Source: Lutispora thermophila DSM 19022 (GTDB lineage: Bacteria > Bacillota > Clostridia > Lutisporales > Lutisporaceae). Taken from it: a stretch of 64,000 bases of DNA. The notes below the pieces were generated by a model. It did no database searches. It saw only the letters and a list, made by a program, of their open reading frames with translations, and had not been told where the DNA came from. Below, piece after piece: positions 44,682-53,820 of the stretch. The position numbers and the translations under genes were made by a program. The stretch is from positions 249,720 through 313,719 of the forward strand of contig NZ_FQZS01000003.1 of assembly GCF_900142105.1 (NCBI RefSeq), read 5' to 3'. Positions within the stretch are counted from its first letter, which is position 1; each line of letters begins with the position of its first letter.

Positions 44682-45185
44682 ATGAAATTATTTATATGTG
44701 ACTTGGAAAGTAAAGATTTTGGAAAGCTAATTCCTGACTTGCCTGATGACGATAAGGTCATTTTATATGATGAGAGTATCCAGCATTGCATAGGATGCTT
44801 CGGCTGTTGGATAAAAACACCTGGAGCCTGTGTAATACGCGATAGATATGGAGATATGGGTGAATATTTATCAAAATCTCAAGAAGTTATTATCATAAGC
44901 AGATGTTGTTATGGTGGATTTAGTCCATTTGTAAAGAATATATTGGATCGAAGCATTCCTTATTTGCATCCTGATTTTGTAATTAAGAACGGAGAGATGC
45001 ATCATAAGAGACGATACAAAAATGTTATAGATCTTAATGTGTATTTTTATGGTGAAAACATAACAGAAAAAGAAAGACAGACTGCCCAAAAGCTAGTGAA
45101 AGCTAATTCCGTTAATCTGGATTGTAATATTGGCAGAATTTTATTCTTCAAAAGCATTGAGGAGATGGAGGGGCAGATACTATGA
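44682..45185 (+). CDS. Flavodoxin-like NAD(P)H oxidoreductase subunit
   Basis: 167 residues. The fold is that of the NADPH-dependent FMN reductase family, but the N-terminal P-loop is shortened. HCIGCFGCWIKTPGACVIRD near residues 35-54 is the Cys-rich flavodoxin-family motif found in clostridial iron-sulfur flavoprotein relatives, and SRCCYGGFSPFVKNILDRSIPY is the second FMN-contacting region. GAAGGGAAAG precedes ATG. The stop overlaps the next start in ATGA, so the two flavoproteins are made together and may form a heteromer. Confidence 0.82.
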   Translation: MKLFICDLESKDFGKLIPDLPDDDKVILYDESIQHCIGCFGCWIKTPGACVIRDRYGDMGEYLSKSQEVIIISRCCYGGFSPFVKNILDRSIPYLHPDFVIKNGEMHHKRRYKNVIDLNVYFYGENITEKERQTAQKLVKANSVNLDCNIGRILFFKSIEEMEGQIL

Positions 45186-45820
45186 AAATAGCTTTTATAT
45201 ACGGAAGTCCCAAAGCAAAATATAGTGCATCAGCTTCATTATTGCAGGAGTTGAAGCCTCTTTTAGAGCAAGATGATATTGCCATTTCAGAATATAACTT
45301 TAGAAAGCCTTTATTGAATAAAGAAGAGATAGAACAGTTGATAAATTATGATATTCTTGTATTCGCATTTCCATTATATGTAGATGGAATACCGTCTCAC
45401 TTGCTTAATTGTCTTATCCAACTAGAATCTTTTTTTACATCTGCAAATAAAAAAGATATAAAAGTATATTCCATAGTAAACTGTGGTTTTTATGAAGGTC
45501 ATCAGAATAAGCTGGCGATGGAAATGATGGAGAATTGGTGTTCAAAAGCAGGGCTTAAGTGGGGACAAGGGCTTGGAATCGGCGGAGGTGGAATGATGGT
45601 GATGATAAAAAATGTTCCAATGGGGCAAGGACCAAAGAAGAGTTTGGAGGAGCCATTTAGACAGTTAGCAAATAATATATTGAATGGCGCATCAGGAGAA
45701 AATATATTCGTCTCTCCCAATATTCCTAGAATCTTCTATAAATTTGCGGCAGAAATAGGATGGAGAAAATCAATAAAAGCAAACGGATTGAAGAAGAAAG
45801 ATTTGTCTGCCAGAAAATAA
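45182..45820 (+). CDS. NAD(P)H-dependent oxidoreductase, flavodoxin fold
   Basis: 212 residues beginning MKIAFIYGSPKAKYSASASL, the FMN phosphate-binding loop of the flavodoxin-2/FMN-reductase group. VFAFPLYVDGIPSHLLNCL contacts the flavin ring, and NCGFYEGHQNKLAMEMMENWC and GLGIGGGGMM are family signatures in Clostridia. It overlaps the upstream flavodoxin-like gene by 4 bases. Electron partner and substrate are unknown. Confidence 0.85.
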   Translation: MKIAFIYGSPKAKYSASASLLQELKPLLEQDDIAISEYNFRKPLLNKEEIEQLINYDILVFAFPLYVDGIPSHLLNCLIQLESFFTSANKKDIKVYSIVNCGFYEGHQNKLAMEMMENWCSKAGLKWGQGLGIGGGGMMVMIKNVPMGQGPKKSLEEPFRQLANNILNGASGENIFVSPNIPRIFYKFAAEIGWRKSIKANGLKKKDLSARK

Positions 45821-45895
45821 GAACATGGAATGATTGCAATTTTTATACCATAGACGAATGTTTGTTAACTTCTTAAGTCAAGGGAAGGTGAAAAA

Positions 45896-46513
45896 ATGGA
45901 TAAGGATATGGAATTAAAGATAATAAAAAACTTTAAATCCAGGAATATAGATGTGGCATTTTTTGAAACCTTGGAAGAGGCTAGAGGTAAAATAATGGAA
46001 TTGATACCTTTAACTTGTTCAGTTGGAATTGGAAATTCTCAAACTTTGAAGAAGATGAATATTTCAGAGCTGTTGAGAGCAAGGGGAAACATTGTATTTG
46101 ACAAAACACAGGCCCAAAGCCAGGAAGAAAGTAAAGAGATTAAGAAAAAGTCCTTATTGTCTGATTGGTATATTACAGGTACTAATGCAATTTCAACAGA
46201 AGGGCATATAGTAAACATAGATCATAGTGGAAATAGAGTAGCAGCTATGATATATGGACCCGATAATGTAATAGTTGTAATAGGAAGAAACAAGATATGC
46301 GATACACTTGATGATGCAGTACATAGAGCTAGAAGCATATCAGCTCCGTTGAATGCTAAAAGAGCCGGATATAATCCACCATGCTTGGAATTGAAAAAGT
46401 GCATAGATTGTAAAACCGCTGAAAGGGTTTGTTATAACTTAGTTATTGTAGAAGGTCAGTTTGCTAAAGGTAGAATGAAACTGTTTATAGTAAATGAAGA
46501 ATTGGGGTTTTAA
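45896..46513 (+). CDS. LUD domain protein (lactate-utilisation/LutC-like)
   Basis: 205 residues. SVGIGNSQTLKKMNISELLRARG and DWYITGTNAISTEGHIVNIDHSGNRVAAMIYGPDNVIVVIGRNKI cover the LUD domain (DUF162). The C-terminal CIDCKTAERVC is a Cys cluster that might bind metal. LutC itself works with LutA and LutB in lactate oxidation, but these genes are not nearby, so it is a stand-alone LUD protein of unknown role, common in clostridia. GGGAAGGTG is upstream of ATG. Confidence 0.88.
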   Translation: MDKDMELKIIKNFKSRNIDVAFFETLEEARGKIMELIPLTCSVGIGNSQTLKKMNISELLRARGNIVFDKTQAQSQEESKEIKKKSLLSDWYITGTNAISTEGHIVNIDHSGNRVAAMIYGPDNVIVVIGRNKICDTLDDAVHRARSISAPLNAKRAGYNPPCLELKKCIDCKTAERVCYNLVIVEGQFAKGRMKLFIVNEELGF

Positions 46514-46696
46514 TATTTTAACAGATTAAGTTAAGACAATAAATAAAGCTCATTGGGGATTGTCAAAATTTATAAGTATTGATTTTTGCTTCTAAAAAAT
46601 CTAAGAAGAAAACGACTATGGTAATATGCGGATATAACTTTGTAGGAGACCATACAAAAAAATTATAGAGGCTAATAGCAAAGAGGAGGCATTAAT

Positions 46697-47452
46697 ATGG
46701 ACAGGCTCTATGAAAGGCCTGATATTTATGACTTAGCATATACTGAAGAAACTTATAAGATACTAAAAGAACATTACATGAAGATGTTTAAGGATTGCCA
46801 AATTTCAAGTATATTAGATTGCAGCTTTGGAACGGGAAATCTGACTATTGTATTGGCTGAAATGGGTTATAAAGTATCAGCTTCGGATATAAGTGAAGCT
46901 ATGCTTGAAAAAGGAAGAGAAAAAGCATTGAAGAAAGGGTTGGACATAGAATTAAAACAGTGTGATTTCAGAAATCTATCTAAGAATTTTCATGATAAAT
47001 ATGACTGCGTAATGAGTACCGGAAACTCTCTGCCTTATGTAAAGAATGATGAACTGGAAAAGGTATTAAGAGAAATGGACGCCCTTGTTAGAGATAAAGG
47101 TTATTTATATTTTGATATTCGAAACTGGGATAAAATAATTAGGACCCATCAAAGATTCTATTTTTACCCTCCTTTCTTTAAAGATGATATACGAATTAAT
47201 TTATTTCAGATATGGGATCATAATTCTGACGGAACCATCACGTTCAATATAGTGTATTCTTTTGAAAAAGAAAACAAGGTTATCCAGCGAGAAATATTTG
47301 AAGAAATTTATAATCCTGTATCAAAGGATTTTATTATCAAAGTATTAGATGAATTAGGCTACTATGATTTCAAAATTAAACCTTATCCTTATATAAGAGA
47401 AGTAGAGCTTGAAGATGTGGATTGGTATTGTTTGTTAGCAAGAAAGAAATAG
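46697..47452 (+). CDS. Class I SAM-dependent methyltransferase
   Basis: 251 residues. Motif I is SILDCSFGTGNLTIVLAEMG, motif II VSASDISEAMLEKGREKA, and post-II QCDFRNLSKNFHDKYDCVMSTGNSLPYV. The N-terminal MDRLYERPDIYDLAYTEETYKI is a substrate lid. The C-terminal half carries WDHNSDGTITFNIVYSFE, typical of the Methyltransf_25/glycine-sarcosine-like group. Acceptor unknown. AGAGGAGG is well placed. Confidence 0.88.
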   Translation: MDRLYERPDIYDLAYTEETYKILKEHYMKMFKDCQISSILDCSFGTGNLTIVLAEMGYKVSASDISEAMLEKGREKALKKGLDIELKQCDFRNLSKNFHDKYDCVMSTGNSLPYVKNDELEKVLREMDALVRDKGYLYFDIRNWDKIIRTHQRFYFYPPFFKDDIRINLFQIWDHNSDGTITFNIVYSFEKENKVIQREIFEEIYNPVSKDFIIKVLDELGYYDFKIKPYPYIREVELEDVDWYCLLARKK

Positions 47453-47498
47453 TTGGACACAAAAAAGTACATAATAAGATTACTGGGGGATTCGGAAT

Positions 47499-48317
47499 AT
47501 GAATGGCACATCGCAACAGAACAAGGCAAAAAAATTATACATAATAATTGTTTTAGGTGTCATAGTTGTACTGGGAATAGCCTTATACTTTGCATGGCCA
47601 TTTCTTTCCTCCCTTGGTAATCCGGATAAAATAAGAAATATGATAGATAAAGCAGGTCCATGGGGACCCTTGGTATTCATATTGATACAAATATTACAAG
47701 TTTTAGTTGCACCTATACCTGGACAGGTGGCGGGGTTGGCGGGAGGTTATCTTTTTGGTCCCATATGGGGCTTGATATACACAATGATCGGTGCAACCAT
47801 AGGGTTCACACTTATTTTTATCCTTACTCGGAAATTCGGACGGCCCTTTGTCGGATGTTTTGTAGATAAGAAAAATCTGGATAAGTTTGACCATCTAATT
47901 GAGGGCAAGAAAGGAAAGTTAGTAATTTTTTTAATTTATCTTCTGCCGGCATTTCCAGATGATCTCATATCATTTGTTGCGGGGCTTAGTACTATACCCA
48001 TTCGTTCCTTGGTGATCATTTCAGTATTAGGACGATTGCCGGGTTATGCAATACTGACCTTTACCGGTCATGGTTTGACATTTAAAAATTTAAGTCCTGT
48101 CATAGTTTCAATTTCTATACTCTTAATATTGCTTGCTACAGCATGGTGGAAGAGAAAATGGCTCCAGGATTTTGTATTGCATAATAACAAGATTCTTTTT
48201 ATCAAAAGGCATTGGAAAAAATCATGGCCTATCATATTATTATGGATTGTTGCAATAATTGTAGCAGCTATAGCTATTTATGAAATTGCCGGCCTTATAT
48301 TATATGGGAGATATTAG
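47499..48317 (+). CDS. TVP38/TMEM64 (VTT domain) membrane protein
   Basis: 272 residues with six hydrophobic segments. The VTT/SNARE-associated core is LVAPIPGQVAGLAGGYLFGPIWGLIYTMIGATIGFTLIFILTRKFGRPFV, followed by the re-entrant loop LLPAFPDDLISFVAGLSTIPI. DedA/TVP38 proteins act in lipid scrambling or transport. A small membrane ORF follows by 23 bases. Confidence 0.9.
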   Translation: MNGTSQQNKAKKLYIIIVLGVIVVLGIALYFAWPFLSSLGNPDKIRNMIDKAGPWGPLVFILIQILQVLVAPIPGQVAGLAGGYLFGPIWGLIYTMIGATIGFTLIFILTRKFGRPFVGCFVDKKNLDKFDHLIEGKKGKLVIFLIYLLPAFPDDLISFVAGLSTIPIRSLVIISVLGRLPGYAILTFTGHGLTFKNLSPVIVSISILLILLATAWWKRKWLQDFVLHNNKILFIKRHWKKSWPIILLWIVAIIVAAIAIYEIAGLILYGRY

Positions 48318-48340
48318 ATATAATTATAAGAGGGTATATA

Positions 48341-48568
48341 ATGTTATTTAGGATAATTGTATTAATATTATGGATTATATTTGCAGTATTTTTAAAGAGA
48401 GTCTCAAAGGATAAGTCTAGGTTATCAGATGAATTATTGTCGCTAGTTTTAGTCAGTTATTATTACAATTAATCTAAATATACGATATATCACTTATAAT
48501 CAGCATTTTGCTTACGTTTATATTAACTGTTTCATTAGTTATTAATCATAGAAGTTCAAATAATTAGG
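48341..48568 (+). pseudogene. Small two-span membrane protein, probably frameshifted
   Basis: GAGGG precedes ATG at 48341. The first frame gives 43 residues (MLFRIIVLILWIIFAVFLKR, then VSKDKSRLSDELLSLVLVSY) and stops at 48472. Another frame continues DISLIISILLTFILTVSLVI and NHRSSNN to a stop at 48568, which looks like the missing second membrane helix, though one more stop (near 48474) must be bypassed. Either the short form is functional or the gene is decayed. No family recognised. Confidence 0.45.
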
Positions 48569-48635
48569 ACAAGCATTATTACAGCATTTATATAAGTAGG
48601 TGTATTCAATAATTTTATTTCTTAAGGGGGATATC

Positions 48636-49262
48636 ATGACAAAGCTATATATAACAAGACATGGACAAACAGAATGGAATCTAGAAAGAAGGCTACAAGG
48701 GAGGATGGATTCCAAGCTTACTCCATTAGGAGAAATTCAGGCTCAATGGCTAGGGGAAAGATTGAAGGATGAAAAAATAGATGTGATTATATCCAGTTCA
48801 AGTGGTAGAACCATAGCTACAGCTGAAAATATCAGAGGGAAAAGGGAAATTGAGATAATTCCAAATGATAACCTGAGGGAAATATATCTTGGACAATGGG
48901 AAGGAATGCTGTATACAGAGGTTGAAAGGCAATGGCCGGAAGAGCATAAGAATTTCTGGAACTTTCCACATCTTTATAAACCTATAAATGGTGAAACATT
49001 CTCACAGGTTATAGACAGGGTGGGCAATGAGATAGAAAAGATAATAACTCAATATAAAGACAAAAGCGTGCTAATTGTCACCCATGCGATTGCTCTAAAA
49101 GGTATTATTTCATACATTGAAAAGAAAGACTTAAAGGATTTTTGGAGCGGAGCTTTTATGCAGCCTACATGTTTAAATATATTAGAAGCAAATAAAGATA
49201 ACAGAAAGTTTATATTGATGGGTGATACTTCTCATTATAAGGTGGAAGAGGAAGCTATTTAA
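48636..49262 (+). CDS. Histidine phosphatase family protein
   Basis: ATG at 48636 follows AAGGGGG; an upstream in-frame ATG at 48600 has no site. The 208-residue product starts MTKLYITRHGQTEWNLERRLQGRMDSKLT, with the RHG phosphohistidine motif, and contains DNLREIYLGQWEG and VLIVTHAIALKGII with the second catalytic His. This is the phosphoglycerate-mutase-like (GpmB/CobC/PhoE) branch. The substrate is not clear; no cobalamin genes are nearby. Confidence 0.93.
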   Translation: MTKLYITRHGQTEWNLERRLQGRMDSKLTPLGEIQAQWLGERLKDEKIDVIISSSSGRTIATAENIRGKREIEIIPNDNLREIYLGQWEGMLYTEVERQWPEEHKNFWNFPHLYKPINGETFSQVIDRVGNEIEKIITQYKDKSVLIVTHAIALKGIISYIEKKDLKDFWSGAFMQPTCLNILEANKDNRKFILMGDTSHYKVEEEAI

Positions 49263-49330
49263 ACAGTTTTATATGATATCTATCTAAAAATGTAAAATGT
49301 GAACTTGCTCTGAAAGGAGGTTGAGATTAT

Positions 49331-49870
49331 ATGAGTAACATAATTGTTATTTATCGGTCTAAATACGGATCCACCAAGAAGTATGCTGAATGGTTAGCAG
49401 AAGAGTTATCTGCTGATTTAATTGAAACAAAAAAAGCTTCAATCGAACTCATTGAAAAGTATGATGTTGTTATTTTAGGCGGCGGCATATATGCTACGGG
49501 TATTGCGGGAATTTCTTTCCTTAAGAAACATTATGAAAAACTTAAGAATAAGAAGCTTATAGTGTTTGCAGTAGGAGCATCTCCATATGATGAAAAAGCA
49601 ATGAAGGCATTGCGGGAACATAATCTTAGATCGGAGCTTTCAAGGATTCCAGTTTTTTACTGTAGAGGAGCATGGAATGAAGGAATTATGTCATGGAAAG
49701 ATAAAGTGCTTTGTAATTTATTGAAAAAAGCTGTTGCGAAAAAAGATCCAAGTACTTATGAGCCATGGGAGGCTGCATTGATGGAAGCCATTGGACGTAG
49801 CTGTGATTGGACAGATAAAGAATATATAAAAGGAATTGTGGAGTATGTGAAGGTAAATATAGAATTATGA
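49331..49870 (+). CDS. Flavodoxin domain protein (HemG-like)
   Basis: 179 residues. IIVIYRSKYGSTKKYAEWLAEEL is the FMN phosphate loop, YDVVILGGGIYATGIAGI the isoalloxazine loop. The overall length and the C-terminal WTDKEYIKGIVEYV resemble the menaquinone-dependent protoporphyrinogen oxidase HemG/flavodoxin_5 group, but there are no heme genes in this window, so HemG activity is not claimed. AAAGGAGG is 10 bases before ATG. Confidence 0.88.
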   Translation: MSNIIVIYRSKYGSTKKYAEWLAEELSADLIETKKASIELIEKYDVVILGGGIYATGIAGISFLKKHYEKLKNKKLIVFAVGASPYDEKAMKALREHNLRSELSRIPVFYCRGAWNEGIMSWKDKVLCNLLKKAVAKKDPSTYEPWEAALMEAIGRSCDWTDKEYIKGIVEYVKVNIEL

Positions 49871-49896
49871 AATCTTTAATATAGAGGAGAGGTAAT

Positions 49897-50652
49897 ATGG
49901 GGTTAAAAGAACTTTGGTTAGAAGAAGAGAAGAAAAGCTTTCAAGGTTGGGATTTTTCCTATATAAATGATAGAACAGAAGAGGAACCGTTGCCTTGGGA
50001 TTATGATAAGATAGTGCGACAATATTTAAATCCGGATTACATGCTGCTGGATATGGGTACCGGTGGAGGAGAATATCTATTGTCTTTAGGTCATCCATAT
50101 AAAAATACCTGCGTTACAGAAGGATATCCTCCGAATGTTGAATTATGCATGGAAAAACTTGAACCCCTTGGTATTGAAGTAAAGCAGGTAATTGATGATT
50201 CACATCTGCCCTTTGATGACAACATGTTCGACATGGTAATAAACAGACATGAATCTTTTGATGTTAATGAGGTACATAGGCTTCTTAAACCTAATGGATT
50301 GTTCATAACTCAGCAGGTAGGAGGCAAAAACAATAAGGAATTGTCAAAGTTTTTGATTGATGATTTTAAGGAAATCGTAAGCAGCAATTTTGATCTTAAT
50401 AATAATGTTGAGCTGGTTCAAAATGCGGGATTTACTATATTAAAATCAGATGAATACTTTCCTTACATAAGATTTTTTGATATTGGAGCTTTGGTTTATT
50501 TTGCAAAAATAATTGAATGGGAATTTCCCAATTTTTCCGTGGAAAGATGTTATGAGAAACTGTGTCAATTACAATCAATACTTGAGAAACAAGGATTCGT
50601 GGAAAGCAGAGAGCATAGATTCATTATTGTTGCCAGAAAAACACAAAAATAA
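49897..50652 (+). CDS. Class I SAM-dependent methyltransferase
   Basis: 251 residues. The glycine motif is YMLLDMGTGGGEYLLSLG near residues 48-65, the acidic contact CVTEGYPPNVELC, and DNMFDMVINRHESFDVNEVHRLLKPNGLFI is the strand-4/helix region. This protein shares its length and general pattern with clostridial SAM methyltransferases annotated only by domain. It ends at a terminator that includes part of its stop region. Confidence 0.87.
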   Translation: MGLKELWLEEEKKSFQGWDFSYINDRTEEEPLPWDYDKIVRQYLNPDYMLLDMGTGGGEYLLSLGHPYKNTCVTEGYPPNVELCMEKLEPLGIEVKQVIDDSHLPFDDNMFDMVINRHESFDVNEVHRLLKPNGLFITQQVGGKNNKELSKFLIDDFKEIVSSNFDLNNNVELVQNAGFTILKSDEYFPYIRFFDIGALVYFAKIIEWEFPNFSVERCYEKLCQLQSILEKQGFVESREHRFIIVARKTQK

Positions 50653-50682
50653 CATGACATATAGATGTCATGTTATTTTTGT
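50651..50682 (+). terminator. Terminator after the methyltransferase gene
   Basis: AACATGACA at 50651-50659 pairs with TGTCATGTT at 50666-50674 and ATTTTTGTT follows. A degenerate copy of this sequence occurs at 52705-52723. Confidence 0.85.
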
Positions 50683-50721
50683 TAAAGTATGCAATGAGGA
50701 GATGAATGGGAGTTGATAAAG

Positions 50722-51366
50722 GTGCCTGATAAGTTTGATTTCAAGAAAGAGTTTAAGGATTTATACATGCCCAAGAGAAATCCTGTTTTGGTGGATGTGC
50801 CTGCTATGAATTTCATTATGATCGATGGCAAAGGAGATCCAAATGGAAAAGAATATCAAAATGCTGTATCAATATTATATGCCCTGGCTTTTATAATAAA
50901 AATGAGCAAAATGGCAGACAAGCAGCCTTTGGGCTATTTTGAATATGTGATTCCACCATTGGAAGGACTATGGTGGTGTGAAGGTGACAGGTTTCATTTT
51001 GATAAGCGGGAATCTTGGCTCTGGACTTCAATGATAAGACAACCGGAGTTTGTTACACGGGAAGTATTTCATTGGGCAGTAGATGAATGCAGGAGAAAGA
51101 AGCCTGATTTAGATGTAAGTCTGGCAAGATTTGAATCCTTCACAGAAGGATTATGTGTACAGATTATGCATATAGGCCCCTATGCAGATGAACCTTGTTC
51201 TATTAAATTAATGCAGCAGTATATGGAGGAGAATAATTTAAGAGATGCTACAGGATTGGAGAGAAAACATCATGAAATATATTTATCCGATCCAAGAAAG
51301 ACAGCACCGGAAAAATTAAAAACTGTTCTACGACATCCTGTGGAACATATGAAGTCTGTATTTTAA
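50722..51366 (+). CDS. GyrI-like small-molecule-binding domain protein
   Basis: GTG at 50722 is about 9 bases after GGGAG; the TTG at 50713 is directly attached to that site and less likely. The 214-residue product has the GyrI-like/SOUL-type pattern: VDVPAMNFIMIDGKGDPNGKEYQNAVSILYALAF, YFEYVIPPLEGLWWCEG, and CVQIMHIGPYADEPCSIKLM near the C terminus. Stand-alone members bind hydrophobic cations or hydrolyse toxic small molecules. A WYL regulator and a second GyrI-like gene lie downstream. Confidence 0.88.
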   Translation: MPDKFDFKKEFKDLYMPKRNPVLVDVPAMNFIMIDGKGDPNGKEYQNAVSILYALAFIIKMSKMADKQPLGYFEYVIPPLEGLWWCEGDRFHFDKRESWLWTSMIRQPEFVTREVFHWAVDECRRKKPDLDVSLARFESFTEGLCVQIMHIGPYADEPCSIKLMQQYMEENNLRDATGLERKHHEIYLSDPRKTAPEKLKTVLRHPVEHMKSVF

Positions 51367-51419
51367 TACTATGAAATGAAATATGGTATAGAATTGAAAT
51401 GATAGAGAAGGATGAGAAT

Positions 51420-51696
51420 ATGGGCGATGTTTTTGAGAATATTTTGCATATTCTTGAGGTAAATGGATTCATATGATAAATCTATGAAAAGTCTCCAAAA
51501 CAAGCTTCTTGTAACAGCTATAGGGAAAGAAAAAAGATTGAACCATATTTGGGGATCATATTTATGGGGTACATCTGATACGTGGGAAAAAGAATATAGC
51601 AGAAAATATGAGTTTGAGAACCCTAAAGAGTTTGTATAGAATCATCTATCGGAGATAATAAATGAGAAGAAATTGAGAATGATTGTTGATAAATAG
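51420..51696 (+). pseudogene. Probable decayed gene of unknown family
   Basis: AGAAGGA precedes ATG at 51420, giving MGDVFENILHILEVNGFI and a stop. A one-base shift continues DSYDKSMKSLQNKLLVTAIG and KEKRLNHIWGSYLWGTSDTW to EFENPKEFV, a stop at about 51637, then NHLSEIINEKKLRMIVDK to TAG at 51696. Residue use is protein-like throughout, which suggests one gene with a frameshift and a nonsense codon. I do not recognise the family. Confidence 0.45.
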
Positions 51697-51767
51697 TGAA
51701 AAATAATGTAGTTGGAAAAATCGGACATGTGGTATAATATGGATAATTAGTTAAATTGAGCGGTGAT

Positions 51768-52703
51768 ATGATGAAGCTTGACAGATTGATTTCCGTATTG
51801 GTTATACTTTTAAGAAAAGAAAAAGTACAGGCAAAAGAGTTGGCTAGAATATTTGAAGTATCTGTGAGAACCATACTGAGGGATGTAGAAACCTTAAACC
51901 TTGCCGGGGTACCTATTGTCACCTACCAAGGTGCCAATGGAGGAATAGGTATTGCCGAAGGATATCGGCTAGATAAAAGTGTATTGACACAAGATGATAT
52001 GGCTGAAATTATATCTACCCTTAGAGGATTGGCAAAGATGCTGCCTAATAGCAGGCATGAAGTACTCATGGAGAAGTTTATGAACACGCTATCAACCTCT
52101 CAGATTGAGAAGGTTTATTCAAAGGCTAATCGACTTATCATAGATCATTCTCCATGGGGAGAAGATTCGTCTATAAAATATAATGCATCTCTGATATATA
52201 AGGCTATAGAAGATGCTAAGGAAATCAGATTTAAATACATTAATGCAAAGGGTGAAAAGACTTTTCGCATAGTAGAGCCATATTCATTGATCCTGAAGTC
52301 TCAGAAGTGGTATTTATATGGCTGGTGCAGTTTGAGGAAGAGTTTCAGGCTTTTTAAGCTTTCTAGAATGAGAGAGCTTATGATATCAGATAAAAGCTTT
52401 TTAAAAAGGGAATTACCATCGAAGGAGTGTCCATGGGAGGAACAGTGGGAAAATACTGATAATTTAGTTTCCTTCCAGCTTGCTTTTGAAAAAGAAATGG
52501 AAGATGTAGTCATAGATTATTTTGGTTATGATTACCAATATGGAGACGATGGGAGGATACTGGTAAATGCTGTTATGCCAGAGGATAACTGGCTTTATGG
52601 ATTTATATTGAGCTTTAGAGATCAGGTAGAAGTTATAAGTCCAATACATATAAGAACGATTATAAAAGAAATATCTGAAAAAATATATAAAAAATATTTA
52701 TAA
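51768..52703 (+). CDS. WYL-domain transcriptional regulator (YafY type)
   Basis: ATG at 51768 (or 51771) follows GCGGTGAT. The 311-residue protein has an N-terminal DeoR-like HTH (LDRLISVLVILLRKEKVQAKELARIFEVSVRTILRDVETL), then the WYL domain with the IRFKYINAKGEKTFRIVEPYSLILKSQKWYLYGW core, and a C-terminal extension for dimer or ligand contacts. It lies between two GyrI-like genes and may control either; WYL proteins sense nucleotides or other small ligands. Confidence 0.92.
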   Translation: MMKLDRLISVLVILLRKEKVQAKELARIFEVSVRTILRDVETLNLAGVPIVTYQGANGGIGIAEGYRLDKSVLTQDDMAEIISTLRGLAKMLPNSRHEVLMEKFMNTLSTSQIEKVYSKANRLIIDHSPWGEDSSIKYNASLIYKAIEDAKEIRFKYINAKGEKTFRIVEPYSLILKSQKWYLYGWCSLRKSFRLFKLSRMRELMISDKSFLKRELPSKECPWEEQWENTDNLVSFQLAFEKEMEDVVIDYFGYDYQYGDDGRILVNAVMPEDNWLYGFILSFRDQVEVISPIHIRTIIKEISEKIYKKYL

Positions 52704-52771
52704 AACATGACATATAGTTGTCTGGTTTGCTTCCTTATTGTAAAGAAAAGATAATATAAGGAGGAAAAGAA

Positions 52772-53230
52772 ATGGATTATAAAATTGAATTGACAGAACA
52801 ACCAGCTCAGCCTGTATTATCAATAAGAACAAGAACATCAGTCGGGAATTTACCCAAAGAACTAGGAAGGGCTTACCAGACAATTGCTGAATATCTGAAT
52901 GAAATTGGCGAGCAGCCAGCAGGAGCTCCTTTTACAGCATACTATAACATGGATATGGAGAATCTGGATGTAGAGATTGGATTCCCTGTATCCAAAGTTC
53001 TTGAAGGGAAAGATGAAATCAAAGCAAGCCAAATACCTTCAGGCAAGCAAGTATCCTGTATGCACCAAGGTTCATATGAAGCATCAGTAGCTGCATATGA
53101 TGTGATGTCGAAATGGGTTATGGAGAAGGGTTATGTTCCTACAGGAGTAGCTTACGAATTCTATTTTAATTCACCTGTAGAAGTTCCGGAGAGTGAGTTG
53201 CTGACAAAAATAGTATTTCCTCTAAAATAA
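52772..53230 (+). CDS. GyrI-like effector-binding domain protein
   Basis: 152 residues: one GyrI-like/AraC effector-binding domain without a DNA-binding part. Key stretches are EQPAQPVLSIRTRTSVGNLP at the start, PFTAYYNMDMENLDVEIGFPVSK in the middle and YVPTGVAYEFYFNSPVEVPESELLTKIVFPL at the end. ATAAGGAGG is upstream of ATG. It follows the WYL gene by 69 bases, so co-expression is plausible. Confidence 0.9.
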   Translation: MDYKIELTEQPAQPVLSIRTRTSVGNLPKELGRAYQTIAEYLNEIGEQPAGAPFTAYYNMDMENLDVEIGFPVSKVLEGKDEIKASQIPSGKQVSCMHQGSYEASVAAYDVMSKWVMEKGYVPTGVAYEFYFNSPVEVPESELLTKIVFPLK

Positions 53231-53385
53231 ATTTATAGGTAAGACTCGGAAAATCCGTAAGCTATAGTAGGGAATACCTGCTAAAGCTTTTAAGTAAAGT
53301 ACGGTAAAGTTTGCATGAAAAAAGCAGGATATCTAAAAAGCTATAATATATGCGGAAAAAATGACGAGAGGAGGAATGAATAGTC

Positions 53386-53637
53386 GTGAAGTTGAGTGAA
53401 TTGCCCAATATAGGTAATGCTCTCGAAAAAAGACTTATCGAAGCTGGGATTAAGGATTCGGAACAATTAAAGAAAATCGGGAGCAAGGATGCTTTTATTT
53501 CACTGAGAAATATGGATAGCAGTACATGTCTCAATACTCTGTATGCACTTGAAGGAGCAATTCAAGGCATAAGATGGCATTATTTGAGTGATGATATAAA
53601 GGAAGATTTGAAAAAGTTCTATAATGATTTTCAATAG
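53386..53637 (+). CDS. TfoX C-terminal domain-like protein
   Basis: 83 residues with a GTG start 11 bases after GGAGG. The sequence LSELPNIGNALEKRLIEAGIKDSEQLKKIGSKDAFISL is the helix-hairpin-helix-like TfoX_C domain, and CLNTLYALEGAIQGIRWHYLSDDIKEDLKKFY closes it. In Gram-negatives this domain is the C-terminal half of the competence regulator TfoX/Sxy; stand-alone forms are widespread and of unknown role. Confidence 0.9.
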   Translation: MKLSELPNIGNALEKRLIEAGIKDSEQLKKIGSKDAFISLRNMDSSTCLNTLYALEGAIQGIRWHYLSDDIKEDLKKFYNDFQ

Positions 53638-53820
53638 TTTAATGGAGAAGAAGCCATACACAGTCATAGCTATTGGTATGTTATTAAAATGAGTTAAATA
53701 TTAAAGCAGTTGCGTTCTGCTATTCCCAAATGAATGGGCTATATTCTTTGAAAACAGTTTAGTAACTATGATACCTTCAGGTTTTTATCCCATATTACCA
53801 TTGATGGTGAAAAATATTTT
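53638..53820. other. Intergenic stretch with a possible degenerate leader
   Basis: No gene. Short stems AGCAG-TTGCGTT-CTGCT and CCCA-AATGAA-TGGG occur near 53700-53740. ATGATACC at 53768-53775 and TATCCCATATTACCATTGATGG before a T-rich run loosely mimic the end of the asnS T-box region that precedes copy A of the repeated element. A decayed T-box is possible but weakly supported. Confidence 0.25.

Noticed and set aside
49331-49870. Naming the flavodoxin domain protein hemG
   Set aside because: The fold and length fit, but no heme pathway gene is near and the group includes non-HemG proteins.
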